Shown here piece after piece: positions 14,690 to 19,792 of a stretch of 19,792 nt of DNA. Made by a program: the position numbers and the translations under genes. The stretch covers positions 1-19,792 of the forward strand of contig CAIPTQ010000120.1 of assembly GCA_903868035.1 (NCBI GenBank), given 5' to 3'. The notes under the pieces were generated by a model. It was not told the origin of the DNA and did not search any database. It saw only the letters and a program-made list of their open reading frames with translations. Source of the stretch: an uncultured Phycisphaerales bacterium (GTDB lineage: Bacteria > Planctomycetota > Phycisphaerae > WQYP01). Numbering within the stretch: the first letter of the stretch is position 1; every line of letters starts with the position of its first letter.

Positions 14690-15535
14690 TCAAAGTCTGT
14701 CCCCGGACCCCCTGGCGGGTGTGGACGCCGGGGATGCCGTTTCGCCGGGCGCCGCCGGGGCGGCGGTGTTGGCCGAGGGGCACAGGAGCAAATACGCGTT
14801 GTTGGACGACGTGGACGCCCAAAAGGCGCCGATGATTTCCTTCGCCTGCGCCTCGGTGACCTGCAGCGTCACGTTTTGATTCGCGTTGCCCGCCCCCGTT
14901 TGATCCGACGCCAGCGCCTGCGGGCGCGTCCTACGCAGCATCCCGCTGACCGCCAGCACCTTGAAGCCCTCATCCCGGCCGATGATCTGCGCGTCGTTGG
15001 ACAGCACCCCCGGATTCAGCAGCGTCGGTTCGGTGGTGGCGCTCGAGTACCCGGGCTTGGGCGGCAGCACGATTTTCACGTAGTCGCCCGGAATCACCAT
15101 CCCGATGTTCTTCAGCGGTATCGTCAGGGCCCGGTACGGTTTTTCCAGGATCAGCTCGCCCATGCTGATGTTGGCGATGTCGCCCAGAAATACCGGCGTG
15201 TCGGCCATGATTTCCCGGTTGATGCGCTCCCCCTTGTACAACGACAGCGACTTGTAATCCAGGCATTTGACCGCCAGCTTCGAAAACTGCAGCGGGATCT
15301 TGTCCACCCGCAAATCCCGCGCCGGGTCCAGCACCGTGTTCGGCGACAGGTCGCGATTCGCCACCACGATCCAGCCTTGCGGCCCCGTGTTGCTGGCGCC
15401 GGCATTGTTGATGAAGTAGAACGCCAGCATCGTCGCCAGCACCCCCAACAGCACCGCCACCATGAGAAATACCTTCGATGCCGCCGCCGAGCCCGAAGCG
15501 CCCGGAGTGGGGGGGGGAGAAGCACTCGTCGCCAC
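14690..15535 (-). CDS. cpaB: CpaB/RcpC-like Flp pilus assembly protein (SAF domain)
   Basis: This 281-residue protein resembles CpaB/RcpC of Tad systems. Residues 21-42 form a transmembrane anchor after a Ser/Pro/Gly-rich cytoplasmic N-terminus. A SAF-like part follows (WIVVANRDLSPNTVLDPARD, then YRALTIPLKNIGMVIPGDYV), and the C-terminal 25 residues are a Pro/Ala-rich tail. CpaB is a periplasmic component thought to work with the secretin. GTG 15535 is chosen because AGGAGGT lies 5 bases before it, the best site in the window; an upstream in-frame start at 15577 has no such site. It is the first gene of the pilus cluster, with cpaF beginning 36 bases after its stop. No secretin gene (cpaC) follows, unlike many Tad loci. 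Confidence 0.82.
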   Translation of the reverse strand: MATSASPPPTPGASGSAAASKVFLMVAVLLGVLATMLAFYFINNAGASNTGPQGWIVVANRDLSPNTVLDPARDLRVDKIPLQFSKLAVKCLDYKSLSLYKGERINREIMADTPVFLGDIANISMGELILEKPYRALTIPLKNIGMVIPGDYVKIVLPPKPGYSSATTEPTLLNPGVLSNDAQIIGRDEGFKVLAVSGMLRRTRPQALASDQTGAGNANQNVTLQVTEAQAKEIIGAFWASTSSNNAYLLLCPSANTAAPAAPGETASPASTPARGSGDRL

Positions 15536-15588
15536 GGTAGACCTCCTGCCTAAAAAAACTACCAGCCTGCCGATCAATCGTAGTGAGA

Positions 15589-15617
15589 AGTGTAATCCCG
15601 CCTTGTGGAAAACTCAA
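15589..15617 (-). promoter_or_regulatory. Candidate promoter of the Tad pilus operon
   Basis: On the minus strand TTGAGT (15617-15612) and TACACT (15594-15589) are 17 bases apart, each matching 4 of 6 bases of the sigma-70 consensus. They lie about 55 bases before the cpaB GTG start. The repeat hairpin 15620-15650 is immediately upstream. Confidence 0.4.
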
Positions 15618-15619
15618 AG

Positions 15620-15650
15620 AGTGGTGCCGACGCCCGACGCCCTCGTCGGC
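15620..15650. repeat. Palindromic REP-like element, second copy
   Basis: This copy shares AGTGGTGCCGACGCC and CTCGTCGGC with the copy in purH, plus an internal 6-base duplication (CGACGC). Read on the minus strand it can form a stem of CCGACG with CGTCGG. It sits between the stop of the HD-domain gene and the cpaB promoter, so it might separate the two transcripts; the following sequence is only partly T-rich. Confidence 0.65.
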
Positions 15651-15673
15651 TTCGCACATGCCAAGCGCCTCCC

Positions 15674-16651
15674 TCACTCCCGTATCGTAATGCTCGGCCG
15701 GTACAGCTTCGTCCCAAACGCCTTGTGGAACTCCGTCCACGTGTTGTCCTCCGCCGGCGCCGCCACCGCATCCACCGCCATCTGCGTCTTGGCGTCCAAA
15801 TTATCAATCAAATTCACCAATATCGCCTCCGGCGTCTTGGGCAGCACCGCCGCGCCGAACTCCGGCACCCCATGGTGCGACAACACAATATGCGTCAGCA
15901 CCATCACCAAATCCCGCCGCAGCGGCGTGCCCAGCTTCACCCCCGCCGCCGCCGCCTTCTGGTCCACCCACATCGCACCCCGGCTCACGTGCCCGATCAG
16001 CCGCCCCTCATCGGTGTAATCAAATCCGGCGGCATACGACAGCTCCACCGTCTTGGCGATGTCATGCAGAAACAGCCCCGCCAGCACGATGTCCTGGTCG
16101 ATGTCCGGGTACTTCGGACAGATCACCAGCGCCAGCTCCAGCACCGCCACCGTGTGCTCCAGCAGCCCCCCGATCCACGCGTGATGCATCCCCATCGCCG
16201 CCGGGGCCGCGATGAACTTCTTCATGATCTCGGCATCGTTCAAAAACTCCTCCACGATCGCCTTGAGCTGCTGGTCCTCAATCCGCCCCATGATTTCCCG
16301 CACCCGCGTGTGCATCTCGGGGATGTTCTTCTTCGTGTGCTTGATCAGCTCCGAAAGGTCCAGCTTTGAGCGGTCCTCCACCGGCAGAATCGTCTCGGCC
16401 ACCAGTTGCAGATGCCCCTGGTACAGCTCCACCCGCCCGCGCAGGGTCACAAACCCCGCCGCCGGCAGCCGGTCGTACATCTCCCGCGCCGCGTTCCACA
16501 CCCGGCAGTGAATCTGCCCCGTGGCGTCCCCGCACTCCGCCTTGATGAACATCTTGTTGTTGGCCGTCTGCCCCAACTGCTTGGAGACCAACACGAACAC
16601 CTGGTCGATCAAATCCCCGTCCCGCAACTGGGCAATCGCAATCCGCGCCAT
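15674..16651 (-). CDS. YhaM-like OB-fold/HD-domain 3'-5' exoribonuclease
   Basis: This 325-residue protein has the layout of the YhaM exoribonuclease family: an N-terminal OB-fold nucleic-acid-binding part (about residues 12-90: KMFIKAECGDATGQIHCRVWN, split over two strands, then LRGRVELYQGHLQLV) and a C-terminal HD domain. HD metal residues are His166 (LLEHT), His196-Asp197 (FLHDIAK), His221 (IGHVS), His259/His260 (LSHHG) and Asp286 near LIDNLDAKT. Family members trim RNA or single-stranded DNA from the 3' end using Mn or Co. ATG 16651 is favoured because AGGAG lies 7 bases before it; an alternative TTG two codons upstream is less likely. It is on the same strand as the pilus cluster, about 140 bases before cpaB, but probably has its own transcript. 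Confidence 0.88.
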   Translation of the reverse strand: MARIAIAQLRDGDLIDQVFVLVSKQLGQTANNKMFIKAECGDATGQIHCRVWNAAREMYDRLPAAGFVTLRGRVELYQGHLQLVAETILPVEDRSKLDLSELIKHTKKNIPEMHTRVREIMGRIEDQQLKAIVEEFLNDAEIMKKFIAAPAAMGMHHAWIGGLLEHTVAVLELALVICPKYPDIDQDIVLAGLFLHDIAKTVELSYAAGFDYTDEGRLIGHVSRGAMWVDQKAAAAGVKLGTPLRRDLVMVLTHIVLSHHGVPEFGAAVLPKTPEAILVNLIDNLDAKTQMAVDAVAAPAEDNTWTEFHKAFGTKLYRPSITIRE

Positions 16652-16710
16652 GTGCAACTCCTGTACGCGTTCAACCCGCGCAGACTACGCGATTCATCCG
16701 TCAATCGCAA

Positions 16711-16769
16711 TGGAGCTCCAAGTTCCGCGTTAAGAGTTGTTTGGAGCACCGCCTTAAGGCGGGCGTCCA
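16711..16769. repeat. Palindromic intergenic element
   Basis: Nested inverted repeats crowd this short stretch: TGGAGCTCCA (16711-16720, perfect palindrome), GCTCCAA (16715-16721) matched by TTGGAGC (16741-16747), and the perfect palindrome CCGCCTTAAGGCGG (16749-16762). The last is flanked by TGGA and TCCA, making a 28-base imperfect palindrome (16742-16769). It is possibly a dispersed repeat and no coding frame is evident. Confidence 0.55.
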
Positions 16770-16785
16770 CCGTCGCCCCCCGCTG

Positions 16786-16813
16786 TTGACTCGTAGCCAA
16801 CGGTGTTTGTAAC
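16786..16813 (+). promoter_or_regulatory. Possible promoter of the gene at 16929
   Basis: TTGACT (16786-16791) is followed after 16 bases by TGTAAC (16808-16813). A transcript from here would have a leader of about 110 bases before the ATG, ending in the strong ribosome binding site GGGAGG at 16914-16919. The boxes match moderately. The remaining intergenic sequence up to 16928 shows nothing else recognisable. Confidence 0.3.
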
Positions 16814-16928
16814 ATGGTGAATAGGCATTTCTTGAATGGGACGAAATGAGTTTTTCCAACCAAGCGCCGCGAGATTGAACACCCTCGTGCCTGCTTGACT
16901 CTGATCGTGTGTTGGGAGGTATTTAACA

Positions 16929-18413
16929 ATGGCTGTTGGCGCACAATCCATTCCTCTGCGATGGGCGGCAGGCCCCCTGGACATCGCCCGGCGGCAGAAG
17001 GATAAAACCTTCACGCCGGAGATGGCCGACGTCCTCCGCAAGTGGCTCGATCCCGCCCTGCTCTCCCTGGTCCAGGGCACGCCCATCAACTGCCTGGTGG
17101 TCGGGTGGTCCTCCGGCGTCCCCGCCGACGCCGAACAGCAAACGGCGCTCAAGCCCCTGCTCGACCAGGCCCGCCAGGCCAAACTGGATGTCGTGGGCTT
17201 GATCGATGGCCCCGGCGACCGGGCCCCCGCCCTTGCCGCCGCCCGCGCGGCCGGCCTCGCCGCCGTCGCCATGGATGGCGCACCGCCGGCCAACGCCGGC
17301 ATCCCCGTCATCAACTGGGGCGGCTCCAGCGAGGCCCTCTGGGCCGGTACTGGTCCCGCCCTCGCCGTGGCCGACGCCTCCTGGCCCGGCACCTCGCAGG
17401 CCAATGACCCCCAGGGCGGCCCGACGAACCTGCCCTGGGTCGATTCCAACGGCGCGCTCGCCGTCATGGCCCAGGCGCTCGCGCCCAACAAAGCCGTGTG
17501 GATCGTCATTAATCCCCCCGCCACGGTCAAGGGCGTGGCCGAGCAATACCTGCTGACGGTGGCCGACGCCCAGGCCCACGGCGCCCACTGGTTGATCGCG
17601 CTGGATGATACGATGCTCGCCGGTCTGGCCGCCAAGACCCCCGCCCCGCTCGCCGCCTGGAAGCGCCTCACCGATCTGCTGGCATTTTTCGAGCAAAACA
17701 AGGCGTTCCGCGCCTATAACCGGATGGGCCGCCTGGCCATCATGTCAAACTTCACCGACCCGATGGATCGGATTATCGGCGAGCAGGCGCTGAACCTGCT
17801 TCCCCGCTCGCGCGAACCTTATCGCGTGATCGCCCGTTCCCAGGCCCTCACCGCCTCCTTCGACGGCCTCCAGGGAATTTTCTACGTCGATCGCGAGCCC
17901 CCCGCCGACCCCCTGCGGGCCAAGCTGATCGCCTTTGCCCAAGCCGGCGGCACCTTGTTCGTGCGCGCCAAATGGCCCAACCCCGAAGGCACGCCCATCA
18001 CACTCTCCACCGAAGAAACATACCTGCTGTTCAACGAGCGCACCGTGGGCAAGGGCCGTCTGGCCGTCGCCAAGAGCGATGACATTGACCCGTACTTCAC
18101 CTGCGCCGATATCCAGGCCATCCTGAGCCACCGCAACGATCCCATCCGGCTCTATAACGGCTCCACCATGAATTTCGCGTGCCAGGTCTCCGCTGACGGC
18201 CGCCAGTCGGTCATCCATATGCTCAACTACTCCCGGCGGGCGGGGGGCGATGGCGTCGTGCTCTATCTCAAGAACCCCTTCAAGACCGCCCGCTTTGTCA
18301 GCCCGGAAATCGCCGCTCCCGCGCCACTCGCGTTTGCCCCCCAGGCGGCCGGTGGGGCGGAACTGCCTCTGCCTAATTTTGTCATATACGGCGCGGTCCA
18401 ATTGGAGTCCTAA
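16929..18413 (+). CDS. Protein of unknown function, possibly glycoside-hydrolase-like
   Basis: This 494-residue protein matches no family I can name. The N-terminal 200 residues show alternating helix and strand segments ending in Asp/Gly turns (NCLVVGWSSG, LDVVGLIDGPGD, GIPVINWGG), as in a TIM barrel or Rossmann-like fold. Residues about 300-400 resemble the flavodoxin/glutaminase-like domain seen in some glycoside hydrolases (FDGLQGIFYVD, then AKLIAFAQAGGTLFVRAKWPN). The C-terminus looks like a small beta-sandwich (SVIHMLNYSRRAGGDGVVLYL). This is suggestive only. No signal peptide or membrane helix is visible. GGGAGG lies 9 bases before ATG 16929. The gene ends in a tandem GGAGTCCTAA repeat and is followed by the DUF362 gene after 110 bases, possibly in one transcript. 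Confidence 0.8.
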   Translation: MAVGAQSIPLRWAAGPLDIARRQKDKTFTPEMADVLRKWLDPALLSLVQGTPINCLVVGWSSGVPADAEQQTALKPLLDQARQAKLDVVGLIDGPGDRAPALAAARAAGLAAVAMDGAPPANAGIPVINWGGSSEALWAGTGPALAVADASWPGTSQANDPQGGPTNLPWVDSNGALAVMAQALAPNKAVWIVINPPATVKGVAEQYLLTVADAQAHGAHWLIALDDTMLAGLAAKTPAPLAAWKRLTDLLAFFEQNKAFRAYNRMGRLAIMSNFTDPMDRIIGEQALNLLPRSREPYRVIARSQALTASFDGLQGIFYVDREPPADPLRAKLIAFAQAGGTLFVRAKWPNPEGTPITLSTEETYLLFNERTVGKGRLAVAKSDDIDPYFTCADIQAILSHRNDPIRLYNGSTMNFACQVSADGRQSVIHMLNYSRRAGGDGVVLYLKNPFKTARFVSPEIAAPAPLAFAPQAAGGAELPLPNFVIYGAVQLES

Positions 18414-18423
18414 GGAGTCCTAA
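18404..18423 (+). repeat. Tandem GGAGTCCTAA duplication across a stop codon
   Basis: GGAGTCCTAA occurs twice in a row, the first copy carrying the TAA stop of the unknown 494-residue protein. The second copy therefore adds a further TCC TAA in the same register. It is probably a local slippage duplication. A GGAG here is not placed before any start codon. Confidence 0.6.
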
Positions 18424-18523
18424 TAGATAGGCTTTGTCGATCCCGAAACGCGACCGCAAGGTGGCGCGAATTCTTTAGCGCATGTACGCGGTGCAGTTTT
18501 TTTCGCACGCAGGAGACTATCCC

Positions 18524-19759
18524 ATGAAAAACGATCTCAGCAGAAGAGAATGGCTCGCGGGTTCGGCCCTCGCCGCCGGTTATTTGCTCGCCCGCACCAC
18601 CCCCGGTTTCGGTGCCGCCCCCGCCCCCGCCCCCGGCACGCCGCCCCATCTGCCGCCCGCCAAGTCCGGGCGCGTCACCATCGGCAAGTGCAAGAACTAT
18701 GACAATGCCGCACTGCTCGCCACCCTCACCACGATGTTCGATCAAATCGGCGGGCTGGGCGGACTCATGAAGGGCAAGACCGTATGTATGAAGGTCAACT
18801 TCATTGGCGTGCGCTCGGCGCGCCTGGGCAACAACCCGATGGAGGACACCTACTGGTCCCACCCGGCCATGATGGGCGCCCTTGTACACCTGTTTGGCCA
18901 GGCCGGCGCCACCCGCATCCGCGTGGTCGAAGGCCCCTGGGCGTCGGCCGAAACCCTCGAAGAAGTCATGTTGTCCCAGAACTGGCGGCCCGAGGACATC
19001 CTCAACGCCGCGCCCAACGTCGAGTTTGAAAACACCAATTACCTCGGCCGCGGCAAGAAATACTCGCGCTTCATGGTCCCCGGCGGCGGCTGGGTCTTCC
19101 CCGGCTACGACCTCAACCATTCCTACGAAGACTGTGATGTGTTTGTCTCCTGCGCCAAACTCAAGGAGCACTCCGCCACCGGCGTTACCCTCTCCATGAA
19201 GAACATCTATGGCACCACGCCCGTCACCATCTATGGCGGCCAGGCCGGGATCAGCGAACCGGCCCTTCGCCCGCAAGGCGGACGCGGCGAAGTCTTCCAC
19301 TTCGCCCGCCGCGCCCCGTCCAAGAGCGCGCCCCAGCAGATCGACCCCAACTATTCCAAGGATGCCGGCGTGCGCCTGCCCCACATCATCGCCGAACTCA
19401 ACGCCGCCCGGCCCGCCCACCTGGCGATCATCGACGGCATCAAGACCGCGACGGGCGGCGAGACCGCCGGTGGCGGCGCCAAGGCCGCCGTCAACCCGGG
19501 CGTGATCATCGCCGGCACCAATACCGTCGCCACCGACGGCGTGGCCATGGCCGTCATGGGATTTGACCCCCTGGCCGAGCGCGGCAAAGCCCCCTTCGCC
19601 CGCAGCGACAGCACCCTGCAACTCGGCGAGGAAATTGGCGTCGGCCTGCGCGATCCCAAGAAGAACGATCTCGTGGGCGTCTCCATCGCCGACGCGCTCT
19701 TCGACTTCAACGCGGTGCGTGCGCGCCTGGGCGGTGCCGGCGCGCCCCGTGGGGGTTGA
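18524..19759 (+). CDS. Tat-exported DUF362 domain protein
   Basis: This 411-residue protein begins with a twin-arginine signal (SRREWLAGSALAAGYLLA, cleavage probably near GFGAAPA, residue about 31), so it should be exported folded. The rest is a DUF362 domain: GKTVCMKVNF, THP-like SHPAMMGALVHLFGQAGATRI, CDVFVSCAKLKEHSATGV, SMKNIYG, AIIDGIKTATGG and IIAGTNTVATDGVAMAVMGFDP, all at their usual places. The DUF362 function is unknown; no cysteine-rich ferredoxin motif is present here, unlike in some members. ATG 18524 is chosen because AGGAG lies 8 bases before it and the Tat signal then starts correctly; the longer frame to 18482 adds 14 residues. It ends 33 bases before the window edge. Confidence 0.88.
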   Translation: MKNDLSRREWLAGSALAAGYLLARTTPGFGAAPAPAPGTPPHLPPAKSGRVTIGKCKNYDNAALLATLTTMFDQIGGLGGLMKGKTVCMKVNFIGVRSARLGNNPMEDTYWSHPAMMGALVHLFGQAGATRIRVVEGPWASAETLEEVMLSQNWRPEDILNAAPNVEFENTNYLGRGKKYSRFMVPGGGWVFPGYDLNHSYEDCDVFVSCAKLKEHSATGVTLSMKNIYGTTPVTIYGGQAGISEPALRPQGGRGEVFHFARRAPSKSAPQQIDPNYSKDAGVRLPHIIAELNAARPAHLAIIDGIKTATGGETAGGGAKAAVNPGVIIAGTNTVATDGVAMAVMGFDPLAERGKAPFARSDSTLQLGEEIGVGLRDPKKNDLVGVSIADALFDFNAVRARLGGAGAPRGG

Positions 19760-19765
19760 TCCCCC
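19751..19765. terminator. Possible hairpin at the end of the DUF362 gene
   Basis: GGGGG-TTGAT-CCCCC forms a 5-base GC stem whose loop contains the stop codon. No T-tract follows, so it would not be a canonical intrinsic terminator. Confidence 0.25.
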
Positions 19766-19781
19766 GCCCCCTGTTCCCCAA

Positions 19782-19792
19782 TAAGTGGTGCC
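19782..19792. repeat. Probable left edge of a third palindromic element copy
   Basis: TAAGTGGTGCC matches the first 11 bases of the purH copy (6083-6093) exactly, then the window ends. Its position, 23 bases after the DUF362 stop, would suit an intergenic repeat. Confidence 0.45.

Noticed and set aside
13859..15553. Plus-strand frame of 564 codons opposite cpaF and cpaB
   Set aside because: It spans two well-supported genes on the other strand and has a biased composition typical of a complementary frame.
18410..19621. Minus-strand frame of about 400 codons
   Set aside because: It is the antisense of the DUF362 gene, rich in Gly and Ala, without domain or ribosome binding site. The plus-strand gene has full family motifs.

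Overview
This window is a GC-rich stretch of bacterial chromosome whose codons are strongly biased to C or G in the third position. It is densely packed with about 18 genes, and no stretch of more than 300 bases lacks one. A TPR/SPINDLY-type O-GlcNAc-transferase homologue, a long protein of carboxypeptidase-regulatory-like modules, a response regulator with a MerR/excisionase-type head, a Tat-exported DUF362 protein and FHA-fused Tad pilus machinery suggest the PVC superphylum. A planctomycete (perhaps Phycisphaerae-like) is most likely. This is inference from gene content; no rRNA or other marker is present to fix the taxonomy. No tRNA, rRNA, CRISPR array or transposase was recognised.

Layout. 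Left part (1-6600): a FliN-like switch protein (+), then, on the minus strand, a secreted protein of repeated beta-sandwich modules and a TPR O-GlcNAc-transferase-like glycosyltransferase. Divergent from the latter is purH (+). Middle (6600-10050): a HigB/HigA toxin-antitoxin pair (+), a response regulator with an N-terminal DNA-binding head (-), a small protein of unknown function (-), a DinB-like metalloprotein (+) and a sugar isomerase/epimerase-like TIM barrel (-). Right-centre (10118-15535, all minus): a compact Tad/Flp pilus cluster read cpaB, cpaF, tadB, tadC, then a membrane FHA protein. A good promoter candidate lies before cpaB. Both the ATPase and the last protein carry an FHA domain, pointing to phospho-threonine control of the pilus motor. 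Right end: a YhaM-like OB-fold/HD protein (-), then a protein of unknown function and a Tat-exported DUF362 protein, both on plus and possibly co-transcribed.

Besides genes, the window carries several families of small repeats. A palindromic element (core GCCGACG-CCCT-CGTCGGC) occurs in frame inside purH, again between the HD gene and cpaB, and apparently begins again at the right edge of the window. Seven-base tandem repeats lie between genes (3-22, 8186-8216), and another set lies inside purH (5681-5708). Other structured intergenic sequences lie at 8101-8247, 10866-10970 and 16711-16769. The most unusual points are the two repeat-derived peptides in PurH, the doubly FHA-equipped minimal Tad cluster, and the hairpin whose loop is complementary to the 3' end of the neighbouring small gene.
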